Shown: positions 7,661-16,413, counted from the stretch's first letter. The stretch is DNA of 49,404 bases from Alphaproteobacteria bacterium (GCA_017520675.1 JAFXFG010000026.1:1-49404), one strand, 5' to 3'. A program made the numbers and translations. Notes: generated by a model not told the origin, from the sequence alone.

Positions 7661-8713
7661 TTATTGCTTACGGCGACTTTTTTCTGTTATATCGTTATTA
7701 TTTTTTGCTGATGATATTTGTGTGTTTCCTTGTTGTGTTAATTGGCTAATTCCTTTTTTGAAGACCTTGATATTATCTGTGGCAATATCAAGTCCTGTTA
7801 ATCTATTTATTCTTGTTATCAGGTCTTGAAAGAATTTTTGTTTTTCTTCATCGGGTATTTGTTCGTTTTGTTCATGTGTAACATTTCTTGAACACTCATG
7901 TGCAATAGCATACAGCAACATATTTTGTACTTTTTCTGGATTAATTTTTAATGGGTATTTCCTGGGTTGAATTGCATTGTATTCGGCAATAACCCGACGT
8001 GTGTAATCCCATGGCATTGAACTGGATGATGCATATGCCACAAAATCACGATAAATATTATCTGTGCCCGCCATTTCAAAATCTAATACAGACAATTGTC
8101 CCGTTTCTTGGTCAAACATCAGGTTATTAACACGCAAATCCTTGTGTGTTAGCACATGAAATTCATCCGATACATCTGTGGATTCCAGATATTGTTCTGC
8201 ATCCAATAATTTGTTTGCTAATCTTTGTGGCATTGCGCCTTCATATGCGTTTATGATATCGGTTGCGCTATTATGCAGTTTGGACTTATCAAATATTGTT
8301 TTTATTGATTTTTCAGCAGGCCTTATTTCGCCAGCAGAATGCATTGCAACCAAGAAAGTTGCCATTTGTTTTGCTATATTATTTTTCTGGTTTTCGGTCA
8401 GACTATCCCATAATTTGCCATCGTCATCAAAAGTCTGTCCACTTATTCGTTGTTCTTTGATTGTCTGGACTTCATCTTGTTCATTTGTTTCGATTACGGT
8501 TGGTAATTGAACCCCAGTTGCATAGCCAGATTTTTTAATACGTTCTATTGTTTCGTACCCTGCCTGTTGCCGTTTTAAATAACCGCGGTCCCCCGATACA
8601 GAATTATTTTGCTTGATAATAATGTTGGGATTTGTTGGGTCGATATATACGATAGAGTGCGCCCCTTTACCAATAATTTTCATTTCTGGCTTATCTGTGA
8701 TTTCTTGTGCCAT
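7661..8713 (-). CDS. Aminoglycoside phosphotransferase-like kinase (APH/choline-kinase fold)
   Basis: 350 residues. A nucleotide loop is visible at the start (GKGAHSIVYIDP, then IIIKQ as the ATP-binding Lys). The catalytic loop is THKDLRVNNLMF (HxDxxxxN type), followed by LSVLDFEMAG, where the Asp of DFE would bind Mg2+. This is the standard APH/protein-kinase-like order. The C-terminal 70 residues are low-complexity, rich in Asn, Gln and Ser. The substrate cannot be read; such proteins phosphorylate small alcohols, sugars, antibiotics or proteins. First gene of a two-gene operon with the zincin at 6877, driven by the shared promoter cassette. Confidence 0.8.
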   Translation of the reverse strand: MAQEITDKPEMKIIGKGAHSIVYIDPTNPNIIIKQNNSVSGDRGYLKRQQAGYETIERIKKSGYATGVQLPTVIETNEQDEVQTIKEQRISGQTFDDDGKLWDSLTENQKNNIAKQMATFLVAMHSAGEIRPAEKSIKTIFDKSKLHNSATDIINAYEGAMPQRLANKLLDAEQYLESTDVSDEFHVLTHKDLRVNNLMFDQETGQLSVLDFEMAGTDNIYRDFVAYASSSSMPWDYTRRVIAEYNAIQPRKYPLKINPEKVQNMLLYAIAHECSRNVTHEQNEQIPDEEKQKFFQDLITRINRLTGLDIATDNIKVFKKGISQLTQQGNTQISSAKNNNDITEKSRRKQ

Positions 8714-8771
8714 TATTTATTCCTTTCTTTCCCATAAATTATACCACAGGCAATCACACTTTGCATCACAG
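8714..8771 (-). promoter_or_regulatory. Promoter cassette with tandem TGTGAT half-sites (copy 2)
   Basis: Minus strand: CTGTGATGCAAAG-TGTGATTGCCTGTGG-TATAAT, extended -10 (TGG before TATAAT), then TTTATGGGAAAGAAAGGAATAA before ATG 8713. Confidence 0.85.
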
Positions 8772-8858
8772 TTTTTGGTGTCTTGGGGTCGTGGGGCGGG
8801 ATTTTGTTGGAATTGCACGCCCCGAATAAAATAAAACCCATCCGCCCATTTGGGCGGT
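8772..8858 (-). repeat. Long intergenic repeat (GGGGCG...CGCCCC) ending in a minus-strand terminator
   Basis: GTTTTTGGTGTCTTGGGG, then a hairpin-forming GGGGCG/CGCCCC pair, then AATAAAATAAAA and the terminator stem CCGCCCA/TGGGCGG that ends the 9890 gene. Related copies at 12938, 16472 and 18051. Confidence 0.8.
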
Positions 8859-8861
8859 TTG

Positions 8862-9890
8862 TTATCTGTCTGGACCTTGATTTGCAAGTGTTGTGGTCAT
8901 GTCAATGTCCGATGGGTTGTATTGTCGCCAGTTGTTAATATCTTGTATCAATTTATCGAACAATTCATCACGTTCTTGTTCTGATAATTTTGAGAAATCT
9001 ATATTGGCCTTCGGAACATATATTTTTATGTTTCCTTTTCGGATTTCCTCTCTAACATCCAGAGTTATTGTTCTTAAAATCTTTTTTTCTGTCAGGCAAT
9101 AATATTCTTCGTCTTGATCCAGAATAAATCCCTCAGAATCCAACTCATAAAGATAGATTTTACCAGAAATATTTGGATTAACTGTTGTTGTAAACAGTGT
9201 GTCTTTTGTATCATGCAATGAGCAGTTTCCGTATTCGCCCATTATAAGATGGCGTGCACCGTATACAGTTGCCTTGGATTTTGTTGTTGCAAATACCGCT
9301 ACAATATCTTCACGTTTTCTAGGAATTGCGCCCTTAATATTGCCAGGAAACGGCTGTATAACCCCTTCTTTTTTTTCTTTCATAGACCCATGATAAAGTT
9401 TTTCTGGTACACGCATGATATCTTCTATGTCTATACGGTGAATTTTTCCATTTTGAATTGCTTCATTCATTATTTCGGCTTTTTTGACCCCCACTTCATT
9501 TATCGGTTCGTCTAATACGAAAACATCAAAGCCCAATGTGGAAATTTCCTTTGCCGTGTTATATTTTGTACGTTCGGCAATCCTAATCGGTTCTGTTGAA
9601 TGATATTCATCTTCATCATCTTGAATAAACGGTTTGTCTGTTGGTTCATATACCGTATAAATATAAAAACTGGGAATAATATTATCTTGTAACCGTTCCA
9701 GATAAATTTTGTTGTCAGAAATTTTGGCTTGTCCGCCACGGATGCATTGTATGATTGCACGGATTTTAGCATATTCTAAATCAGTTGTCACAAACTGCCC
9801 GTTCACATATTTTGTTTGTTGTTGTGGCGCCTGCAAATAATCGTCTGTTATCGCGGTTGCAGAGCCATGATAATATGGTATTTTTTTCAT
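8862..9890 (-). CDS. Putative ADP-ribosyltransferase-like protein with two ART-like repeats
   Basis: 342 residues. Two segments begin with the motif typical of ART-fold proteins: YYHGSATAITDDYLQAP near residue 5, and LYHGSMKEKKEGVIQPFPG near residue 166. Each is followed 20-30 residues later by a strand like FVTTDLEYAKIRAI or VFATTKSKATVYG, which resembles the second core block (xFxT/S...A..YA). A late acidic stretch (ILDQDEEYYCLTEKK) could supply the third-block Glu. Such folds use NAD+, or in Tpt1-like members remove 2'-phosphates from RNA. Activity is not established from sequence. Driven by promoter cassette copy 3 and ended by the repeat-borne terminator at 8835-8858. Confidence 0.6.
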   Translation of the reverse strand: MKKIPYYHGSATAITDDYLQAPQQQTKYVNGQFVTTDLEYAKIRAIIQCIRGGQAKISDNKIYLERLQDNIIPSFYIYTVYEPTDKPFIQDDEDEYHSTEPIRIAERTKYNTAKEISTLGFDVFVLDEPINEVGVKKAEIMNEAIQNGKIHRIDIEDIMRVPEKLYHGSMKEKKEGVIQPFPGNIKGAIPRKREDIVAVFATTKSKATVYGARHLIMGEYGNCSLHDTKDTLFTTTVNPNISGKIYLYELDSEGFILDQDEEYYCLTEKKILRTITLDVREEIRKGNIKIYVPKANIDFSKLSEQERDELFDKLIQDINNWRQYNPSDIDMTTTLANQGPDR

Positions 9891-9950
9891 GATTTTATTC
9901 CTTTATTTCCCATAAATTATACCACAGGCAATCACACTTTGCATCACAGT
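9891..9950 (-). promoter_or_regulatory. Promoter cassette with tandem TGTGAT half-sites (copy 3)
   Basis: Minus strand CTGTGATGCAAAG-TGTGATTGCCTGTGG-TATAAT-TTATGGGAAATAAAGGAATAA before ATG 9890; identical to copy 2 over the half-sites and -10. Confidence 0.85.
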
Positions 9951-9975
9951 TTTTTTTGCTGGGGGATGGGAGAAA

Positions 9976-10003
9976 CGAAAAAACGCACCAAATGGTGCTT
10001 TTT
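9976..10003 (+). terminator. CGCACCA/TGGTGC hairpin, island terminator family
   Basis: aaacgcacca-aa-tggtgctttt with flanking A and T runs. No plus-strand gene ends just before it, so this copy seems to have travelled with the repeat. Confidence 0.6.
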
Positions 10004-10004
10004 C

Positions 10005-10058
10005 AGACAGTCGATTACTCAGCCTGCATCACACATCGCCTCACATAGCATTTTAACA
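10005..10058 (+). repeat. Island repeat with GCATCAC element
   Basis: CAGACAGTCGATT...CAGCCTGCATCACACATCGCCTCACATAGCATT, matching 5321-5376 and 16687-16740. Directly upstream of the histidine phosphatase promoter. Confidence 0.8.
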
Positions 10059-10069
10059 GATATTACATG

Positions 10070-10098
10070 TTGATAATTGGTGGTTTAGATTGTATAAT
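10070..10098 (+). promoter_or_regulatory. Promoter giving a leaderless message for the phosphatase-ART gene
   Basis: TTGATA 10070-10075, 17 bp, TATAAT 10093-10098. Only 6 bp separate the -10 box from ATG 10105, and there is no SD, so the transcript should begin at or next to the start codon. Confidence 0.8.
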
Positions 10099-10104
10099 AC
10101 TATC

Positions 10105-11565
10105 ATGAAAAAAATACTTTATATCTTTCGACATGGCGAAACAGACGCAAACATTCAAAAACGTATGCAGAGTTGGTTGGATGTGCCTTTAAATGCAAAT
10201 GGTGTGGCTCAGGCACAGGCGTTGGCGCAAAAGCTGTCAGATGTTCAGTTTGATATCGTATATTCATCGCCATTATCTCGCGCATTGGATACTGCACGTG
10301 CGGTGGTTGGCGACCAACAGATTATACAAAATGGTGATTTGCGTGAATGGAATATGGGTGATTTTTGTGGGCATATTGTAAAATTGACTGATAACCCTGC
10401 AGATACCCCGATTGATATGTCGGGTGATGTAATTTATGTACCGTTTGCATTGCTGTCTAATGACGATTATGTCCCACCAAACGGTGAAAGTTATAATATG
10501 TTTATTGCACGTGTTCGTAATGCAATGTTAGATATTGCAAAAAATGCAGACGGAAAAATAATCGCCATCGCAACACATACTGGGGTGGCCAAGAATATTA
10601 TCAAACAATTTACAAATGTTAAATGGCCACGCGGCGGTATGCCCAATGCAGAATATCTCAAACTGGAATACGACGGTGAAAAATTCACGCTGATTGATAT
10701 GCCCGATTGGCTATCACCAGTGGTTATGGGGGCGGATGGCAAGCCATTAACTGTATACCATGGCACTTATTATGATTTTGATTATTTTCGCCCACTAACG
10801 CACTTTGGTCTGGAAATAAATGCCAAAACCAACCTGAACGAGGGAAAATGGAAACGCGAGCCAAATATTGATATTACAAAGCCAAAGATTCTGCCTGTGA
10901 ATTTGTGTGCGGGTCGTTGGGATGAAATACCAGACCTGAACGACCACAGTGTTCAGAATTTTATGGGTGTTTTATTTCAGTATATGTGTGGCGATAAAAT
11001 TGCCGACTTTATTCGTGTGTTGAATATTCGTGATGAATCTGAGTTTCGCAAACAGATTGTATCAGCCCGACAAAAAGTATTGGATATGGAAATTGATGTT
11101 CCGTGGGAATTTGATTGGGTGTGCGAACCGATTTCGGGCAAAATGTCCGCCGATGCGGTGCGCCGTGAACTGGGGCTGGAAACACTGTTTGATATTCATA
11201 CACCCGAAAATCTGTTTTTTCAGCGTATGATTTTGTATTTTGAATCAGTTGGCCTGACCGGTTTCAAATATCCGAATTATACCGAAGGTCCCGGCGATAT
11301 GTCGTATATAAACCTGCGCCAGAATAATATTGTGCGTTTGGATAAAGTATTGCCTCCGCACCCAATGCCCACCGCCGAACAGGTGGCGCAATTACATAAA
11401 ATGCGTGCAGATTTTGCAACGGCGCACACTCCACGCAAATTTACGATGGCTGAAAAAGAAATGCTGACGGCGGAATTGATAGGCTTCGCAGAATTCAGAT
11501 TTGATGAAATAAAATATCAGATGCAAAAGTCCTGGGCAAAAAATAACAACCAAAACGACAGGTAA
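10105..11565 (+). CDS. Histidine phosphatase fused to an ART-like (YHGT) domain
   Basis: 486 residues. Residues 1-205 are a phosphoglycerate-mutase-type histidine phosphatase: catalytic LYIFRHGETD at residues 5-14, VYSSPLSRALDTA, and IIAIATHTGVAKN supplying the second catalytic His. Then, after PVVMGADGKPLTVYHGTYYD, a second domain begins with YHGTxxDFDxF, the opening block of ART-like domains found in polyvalent phage and plasmid proteins. It continues to the end, with WEFDWVCEPISG and FKYPNYTEGPGDMSYI. The fusion suggests modification and phosphate removal on linked substrates, but that is inference. Leaderless start at ATG 10105. Two broken copies of the phosphatase part exist at 253-493 and 1532-1588. 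Confidence 0.75.
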   Translation: MKKILYIFRHGETDANIQKRMQSWLDVPLNANGVAQAQALAQKLSDVQFDIVYSSPLSRALDTARAVVGDQQIIQNGDLREWNMGDFCGHIVKLTDNPADTPIDMSGDVIYVPFALLSNDDYVPPNGESYNMFIARVRNAMLDIAKNADGKIIAIATHTGVAKNIIKQFTNVKWPRGGMPNAEYLKLEYDGEKFTLIDMPDWLSPVVMGADGKPLTVYHGTYYDFDYFRPLTHFGLEINAKTNLNEGKWKREPNIDITKPKILPVNLCAGRWDEIPDLNDHSVQNFMGVLFQYMCGDKIADFIRVLNIRDESEFRKQIVSARQKVLDMEIDVPWEFDWVCEPISGKMSADAVRRELGLETLFDIHTPENLFFQRMILYFESVGLTGFKYPNYTEGPGDMSYINLRQNNIVRLDKVLPPHPMPTAEQVAQLHKMRADFATAHTPRKFTMAEKEMLTAELIGFAEFRFDEIKYQMQKSWAKNNNQNDR

Positions 11566-11570
11566 TATTA

Positions 11571-11596
11571 CCCCGCCCAATCGGGCGGTTTTTTTG
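11571..11596 (+). terminator. Intrinsic terminator (CCGCCC/GGGCGG)
   Basis: ccgccc-aatc-gggcgg followed by T7, 6 bp behind the phosphatase-ART stop. Confidence 0.85.
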
Positions 11597-11667
11597 TTGG
11601 GTTGTAAAATTTTTACCACTTTTGCACTCTTTGTGATATAATCTTAGCAAACAAGGGTGTAAAAACT

Positions 11668-12255
11668 ATGGATTTTATATTTGTTATTGGTCCAAGTGCT
11701 GTCGGCAAAACAACTTTGGCAAAGGAATTGTATCAGCACTACAAGGGGGTGTATATTGAACAAAATATGGTTCCAGAGTTTATTATCCCTAAAAAAGTAA
11801 AAGACGTTGGTCTATATGAAGAAAAGTTGTGTTGGGAAAACACTTTGGCGCAAATAAAATTCTTTTATGATAAAGGGCTGCGGAACATTGTTGCCTTGGA
11901 TTTTGATGATATAAGGGTCAGAGAATTGCCAAAGATTTTTCATGGGTATAAATTTATAATAATCAGACTTGTATCCAGCGACCCAAAACAGATAAAAAAA
12001 CAAATGGAACACAGAAAGAATAATGAGGGTGGATTGTACCGTCCTGAATATGTTGAACGGGCAAATTCAGTGATAAAAAGTCGCAAGTTGTTGCCAAATG
12101 AAGTAATGGTTGATGTTTCAGGGAAAAGCAAAGACAAAGTGTTGAAGGAAGTTATAAAGATAATTGATACTTTCAAGCCATTAAAAAAGTATGCTTATAA
12201 ACTGGACAATAAAAATCATTATTTATCGTGGGTTCAAAGCCGAAATTTAGTTTAA
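11668..12255 (+). CDS. P-loop nucleotide kinase-like protein
   Basis: 195 residues. FVIGPSAVGKTTLAKEL at residues 5-21 is a Walker A loop (GPSAVGKTT) like those of guanylate kinase and small-molecule kinases. IVALDFDDIRV is a candidate Walker B strand. A mobile lid-like segment (KKQMEHRKNNEGGLYRPEY) follows, with Arg/Lys residues, typical of nucleoside or shikimate-type kinases. Substrate unknown. Extended -10 TGATATAAT lies about 30 bp upstream of ATG 11668. No terminator is obvious before the convergent gene at 12311. Confidence 0.75.
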   Translation: MDFIFVIGPSAVGKTTLAKELYQHYKGVYIEQNMVPEFIIPKKVKDVGLYEEKLCWENTLAQIKFFYDKGLRNIVALDFDDIRVRELPKIFHGYKFIIIRLVSSDPKQIKKQMEHRKNNEGGLYRPEYVERANSVIKSRKLLPNEVMVDVSGKSKDKVLKEVIKIIDTFKPLKKYAYKLDNKNHYLSWVQSRNLV

Positions 12256-12310
12256 TATTTTATCTGTCCATCTGCCATATTTGTCCTTTTGTTTTTCTGC
12301 TGTGGCAATT

Positions 12311-12880
12311 TTAGGGCGATTTTCTATGTCTTTGTTGTTTTGTCTTGAATAGACGTTTTATCCACGATACAAAATTAAATTTTTGTCTTTCTTGGCGGAT
12401 GTATTTAGCAGGTATAACACCTTTTTTCATTACCAACAAATAATGTCGCACAACCGCATACAGCAATTCTTTGTCTGAATCTACTTTGTCCCATGCCAAT
12501 GGTGATGTATCTATTTCGGATTGTTCTACAGGATAAAATTTTTCTGTACGACCATCTTGTTCAACGCCGTCCTTGCACCATATAGATTCAACCAATTTAG
12601 CACGTATTAAATCGTCTAATTCAACCGAAAACAAAACCGAATTTTTCTGCATGTATTTCAGGGTTCTGTCTTTACTGCCGGGCTTGATAGGTTCGGTTAA
12701 AACAGAAATTGCACGACTGCGCCCAGGAAATGTCCCGTCCAACCATTTTATGATATCTTTTGGTTTTTCAGAACCGGCACGTCTGGAATATGCCCTTAGA
12801 TTTTTTGGGTATTTCGCAAACGATTTTATGCCATCCGTTAAGATGGTGTTCTCTTTTGGCGCATAGTGATACAATTTCAT
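12311..12880 (-). CDS. Hypothetical protein with an ART-like start (LYHYAPKEN)
   Basis: 189 residues. It begins MKLYHYAPKENTILTDGI, reminiscent of the opening block of small ART-like or toxin-like domains (hhYHhxxxxNxxxIlxxGl). A central FSVELDDLIRAKLVESIWCKDG and a basic, Lys/Arg-rich C-terminus (RLFKTKQQRHRKSP) follow. The match is weak, and I would not claim enzymatic activity. It belongs to the group of six genes with the same promoter cassette, which includes the clearer ART-like gene at 8862. Confidence 0.6.
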   Translation of the reverse strand: MKLYHYAPKENTILTDGIKSFAKYPKNLRAYSRRAGSEKPKDIIKWLDGTFPGRSRAISVLTEPIKPGSKDRTLKYMQKNSVLFSVELDDLIRAKLVESIWCKDGVEQDGRTEKFYPVEQSEIDTSPLAWDKVDSDKELLYAVVRHYLLVMKKGVIPAKYIRQERQKFNFVSWIKRLFKTKQQRHRKSP

Positions 12881-12937
12881 AAATTATCCCTTATTTCCCA
12901 CGAATTATACCACAGGCAATCACACTTTGCATCACAA
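12881..12937 (-). promoter_or_regulatory. Promoter cassette with tandem TGTGAT half-sites (copy 4)
   Basis: Minus strand TGTGATGCAAAG-TGTGATTGCCTGTGG-TATAAT, then TCGTGGGAAATAAGGGATAA before ATG 12880. Confidence 0.85.
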
Positions 12938-13026
12938 TTTTTGGTGTTTTGGGGACATAGGGCGGAAATGGGTTGGAATTGTTACCATTAGTTAAAATAA
13001 AACCCATCCGCCCATTTGGGCGGTTT
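12938..13026 (-). repeat. Long intergenic repeat ending in a minus-strand terminator
   Basis: Diverged copy of 8772-8858: TTTGGTGTTTTGGGG, GGGCGGAAATGGGTTGGAATT, then AAAATAAAACCCATCCGCCCA and the terminator for the twin S41 gene. The CGCCCC arm of the inner hairpin is lost here. Confidence 0.8.
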
Positions 13027-13027
13027 G

Positions 13028-15217
13028 TTATCTTTCGGGTGTCTGCGACTGAAGTGTCTTGGCTTTTTCAATCTCGGCCATTGCAACGGCAAACGCATCG
13101 GTGCCATCGGGGCATTTGATGTCGGGGTTGTGTCCATTTAATTCGAAATCTTCTTGTAATAATTTGCGATAGTTCATACCGACTGCAACGGTTATTTGGC
13201 TGTGTGGCAGGAAACTGTTTGCCATATTGCCGTATTCTTCCATTCCGGCTGAATTGTCGCCAACAACATGAACACATGGGTGGTGAATCATGCGCAACAG
13301 GAACATTTCTGCACTGGACCCGGTCTGGCCATCGGTCAGAATATATATCGGTTTCATATACGCTTTCTCTGGATTGGCCGTATAGTTTTTGCCTGCTTTC
13401 CATAATGTCAGTTCTTCTGATTCCGGCACATCTTTCCAGCCGGCATTTGGTTGTGCTGCATGTTGCAGTTTTTTTGCCTCTGGGGTGGCCCTGACATATA
13501 CTTCTTTTATGCTGTCAATCCATGTGCCACACAGATGTTCCGAGAACTTGTCGGAATAAAAACTGTTTCCGCCACCATTGCCACGCAGGTCTATTATCAA
13601 TGCGGTGGATTTGGGCAGTGTGTTTTTTGCAAATTCAAGAATTGTGTTGGCAAAATCATCATTGCGCAACATGCGTGTAAAACCGATTATGGCAATGCCA
13701 TTTTTTACCTGTGTGGCAATTTGTTTGTCGCCAGCAATATTTTTTCCGACATTGACTGCCTTGCGAGTCTTGTGTGTCCCAACGCGTTGCTTATTAAAAC
13801 GCAGCGATATGTGATTGTCTGGGATATATGACAGAACCGGTTTCAGTTGTTCAAAAAACTCCATCGCCGTCATATCGTGGGCATTGTTATAAATATCAAC
13901 CAGGTTTTTAAGAACCTTTCTTTTTATTATCTCGCTGTGAACCGGCCATCCAACATACGCACGAATTAGCAATCGTGCCAAGACCGAGACATCGTGTTTT
14001 ACATCTGTTGCGGTTATTTGTTTTTCTGGCATGTCTTTATCGGGCATGCCCGGTATCAAATCGTCTGTTGTGGAATCACGCAGTAATAATTCTTCCATTT
14101 CACTGATCGTTGGTATCTTGGTCATTGTCTTTCCTTTTGTGTCAATATCGGCCATTGCAACGGCAAATGCATCGGTGCCATCTGGGCATTTGATGTCGGG
14201 TTCAAACCCGTTTAATTCAAAGTGCTTTATGTCAAATAATTCGGTATACACACTGGCTAATTGAATCAGAATACCAGAATTCCCCAATTTCAAAATTTGA
14301 AAGTTAGTATATTGCATACATCCCGATGAGTTTGAGCCAACAATTTGCATTTGCGGGTGATATCGTAATTGCGCCTGCAAGTGTTCCGCCGATGATGCGG
14401 TTTTGTTATTTTGTAAAATATAAATTGGACGGTCATATACTGGGCTGTAATCAGTTGGCAGTTTGAATTTTGTGTTATCTGCTATAACAGATGGGTCAAC
14501 TGTTTTGTCTATATGGTCGCGCGACAGTTTGGAATATTGGTATAATTCTTGCGCCTGGGGTGTGGTGCGCGACCGCATACGCTTTGTGCGCGGAATTCCA
14601 ACCGGCCCCATAATTTCATCGCAAATCATTGACATAATCAGCGGACTGCCACCACCATTGTCGCGCATATCTATGATTATTGCGCGTGTGCCAGCCATAA
14701 CATCACGAATACGATTGCGGAACTGTTCCAAGTTTTCATTGTCATCTGGTGCAAAGCATTTTGAAAAAGCAATCACGCCAACATTGCCGATTTTATCTAT
14801 CCAATATTTTTTGCCATTGCCATGCGTTATGGCTAAATTTGTGCCAACATCAATTCGTGGTTTGCGTGGATATTTTGCCAAATTATCACCCAGTTTAATC
14901 CACAGATGATTATCCGGCATAATTTCAATTATTGGTTTTAATTGCGCAAACAATTCAGATGCGGTTATTGGGTGTGTAATTTTGTCATAGATTCTGTTCA
15001 GTTTATTCAATATGCGCAACCGCAATAATTTCGGATAAAAAGGCCAACCGCCATATGCGTTTATGAACATCTGTGCCAGTGTTGCAATATCGTGTCTTGA
15101 TTGCTCTGGGGATAATTTTTTATCTGAATTTATTGATGCATAAATGTCGCCTAATTCAAAAGGCTTGATTTCAACGGCAGATAAAAATTTCCGTTCCAGG
15201 TTTTCTAGTGTTTGCAT
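13028..15217 (-). CDS. Tandem two-domain S41-family (C-terminal processing) protease
   Basis: About 729 residues made of two homologous halves of roughly 360. Half 1 has ALIIDMRDNGGGSPL-type GGG strand, then NNKTASSAEHLQAQL (the Ser of TASSAE as nucleophile) and ELNGFEPDIKCPDGTDAFAV. Half 2 has ALIIDLRGNGGGNSFY, then DGQTGSSAEMFLLRM, and ELNGHNPDIKCPDGTDAFAV. These are S41 hallmarks (tricorn/CtpA type); both Ser are present. I see no PDZ domain or signal peptide, unlike typical CtpA. ATG 15217 is preferred over ATG 15223 because AAAGGA then has proper spacing. Shared promoter cassette. Confidence 0.85.
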   Translation of the reverse strand: MQTLENLERKFLSAVEIKPFELGDIYASINSDKKLSPEQSRHDIATLAQMFINAYGGWPFYPKLLRLRILNKLNRIYDKITHPITASELFAQLKPIIEIMPDNHLWIKLGDNLAKYPRKPRIDVGTNLAITHGNGKKYWIDKIGNVGVIAFSKCFAPDDNENLEQFRNRIRDVMAGTRAIIIDMRDNGGGSPLIMSMICDEIMGPVGIPRTKRMRSRTTPQAQELYQYSKLSRDHIDKTVDPSVIADNTKFKLPTDYSPVYDRPIYILQNNKTASSAEHLQAQLRYHPQMQIVGSNSSGCMQYTNFQILKLGNSGILIQLASVYTELFDIKHFELNGFEPDIKCPDGTDAFAVAMADIDTKGKTMTKIPTISEMEELLLRDSTTDDLIPGMPDKDMPEKQITATDVKHDVSVLARLLIRAYVGWPVHSEIIKRKVLKNLVDIYNNAHDMTAMEFFEQLKPVLSYIPDNHISLRFNKQRVGTHKTRKAVNVGKNIAGDKQIATQVKNGIAIIGFTRMLRNDDFANTILEFAKNTLPKSTALIIDLRGNGGGNSFYSDKFSEHLCGTWIDSIKEVYVRATPEAKKLQHAAQPNAGWKDVPESEELTLWKAGKNYTANPEKAYMKPIYILTDGQTGSSAEMFLLRMIHHPCVHVVGDNSAGMEEYGNMANSFLPHSQITVAVGMNYRKLLQEDFELNGHNPDIKCPDGTDAFAVAMAEIEKAKTLQSQTPER

Positions 15218-15223
15218 AATCAT

Positions 15224-15290
15224 CCTTTATTCTCCATAAATTATACCACAACGCATCACATATCGCATCGCATAGCATTTTAACAAGTTG
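15224..15290 (-). promoter_or_regulatory. Promoter cassette, variant half-sites plus full repeat (copy 5)
   Basis: Minus strand: ACTTGTTAAAATGCTATGCG, then ATGCGATA-TGTGATGCGTTGTGG-TATAAT. This single copy joins the promoter form and the long GCATAGCATTTTAACAAGT form, showing that they are one element. Confidence 0.85.
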
Positions 15291-15297
15291 CTATGCG

Positions 15298-16413
15298 TTA
15301 TTCTTTTTGTGCAGATTGTGCGACCATAATTTGTTGTTGCATATAATTATCGTATTCTTTGATGTATTCTGATGGAGATAATTGTTTAATTAAGTGTAAC
15401 TTTCTTCCGCCGTAATCCAACTCTTGAACTGTGTCATGTCTATTTAGTGACAGGTGATCTGCATCCATTTGTACTTCATACCATTGTCCGTTCAACTGTG
15501 CCCGAAAGAATGGTACAATATTGTTTTCTTTGTCGCTATACACCAATACATCAAGGTCATCTGGCAAATCTTGATACGCTTTGCTAAATTCGTATACCAA
15601 TTCCGCAGCCCCCCTTTTGCGGGATTGTTTCAGATTTAATTTTTTTAATGTGGCACTTAATGATTTACATATAACACCAGTTTTTCCTGTGCGGCTTGTG
15701 GTTGCTTCAAGGAATTTTCCAAAATCTAGATATGTTGTCTCTAATTCTTTTGGGGTTACAATTTTCATAATTTTATATGGCCGACCGTTTTTTGCAATTG
15801 ATGGCAGTATGTGGTTTATATTTCCACCCACCACAATTTCGTCTTGAATAAACGGCAGTTCTGAATTCTTTTTATTCACTGGTATCTGTGGGTCCAACGC
15901 ATGATATTTACCATCAGACATTTTAATACATGGCAATGTGTGAGTTGACATGCCATCAATCAAATGTTCTGGATCAGTACTGAACATAATTTGTGTGTCT
16001 AATAATCCGTTTTGTGCGCCTGGGATATAATCAGACAGATGTTGGTCCACATAGCAAAATGCCTTGGCTGCATTGCCGCACGAAACATACAGACGGTTTT
16101 TCATAATAGATTCACCAGTCAATGCAAATATTTGCTCGGTATAGGTCGCATCTGCCATAGCAGGATTCAGCGCGATTGCCATTTCTTTGACCTTTTTTTG
16201 TTTTTCTGGTTCCAACGTTGGTCTTAGTTCTGCAAGCAACTTGTCACGTTCTGCCACATATCTTTCTGGTTCCTTGTTGCGGTCTATTTTTTTACGTAAT
16301 TCTGCCAGATGTTCTTCCTTAACATCATTAAACAGGCCTTTGAACCCGATTTTTGGGTCGTGCAGTATCTGTAATATTTGTGTAATTCGTTGTTTTATCT
16401 GTTCGTCCGTCAT
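15298..16413 (-). CDS. Putative transglutaminase-like cysteine protein
   Basis: 371 residues. An N-terminal charged helical region (about 1-95) is followed by YVSCGNAAKAFCYVD, then STHTLPCIKMSDGKYHALDPQIP. A Cys at the start of a helix, then His in a strand and Asp in a DP motif, is the Cys-His-Asp order of transglutaminase-like proteases. This is a fold-level guess. The C-terminal part (DLDVLVYSDKENNIVPFFRAQLNG) is unfamiliar. No signal peptide. SD AAAGGA precedes ATG 16413. Next to the twin S41 protease and under the same promoter type. Confidence 0.65.
   Translation of the reverse strand: MTDEQIKQRITQILQILHDPKIGFKGLFNDVKEEHLAELRKKIDRNKEPERYVAERDKLLAELRPTLEPEKQKKVKEMAIALNPAMADATYTEQIFALTGESIMKNRLYVSCGNAAKAFCYVDQHLSDYIPGAQNGLLDTQIMFSTDPEHLIDGMSTHTLPCIKMSDGKYHALDPQIPVNKKNSELPFIQDEIVVGGNINHILPSIAKNGRPYKIMKIVTPKELETTYLDFGKFLEATTSRTGKTGVICKSLSATLKKLNLKQSRKRGAAELVYEFSKAYQDLPDDLDVLVYSDKENNIVPFFRAQLNGQWYEVQMDADHLSLNRHDTVQELDYGGRKLHLIKQLSPSEYIKEYDNYMQQQIMVAQSAQKE

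Noticed and set aside
13068..14909. Several plus-strand and shifted frames inside the twin S41 gene
   Set aside because: Shadows of a well-supported coding frame with two complete catalytic motif sets.
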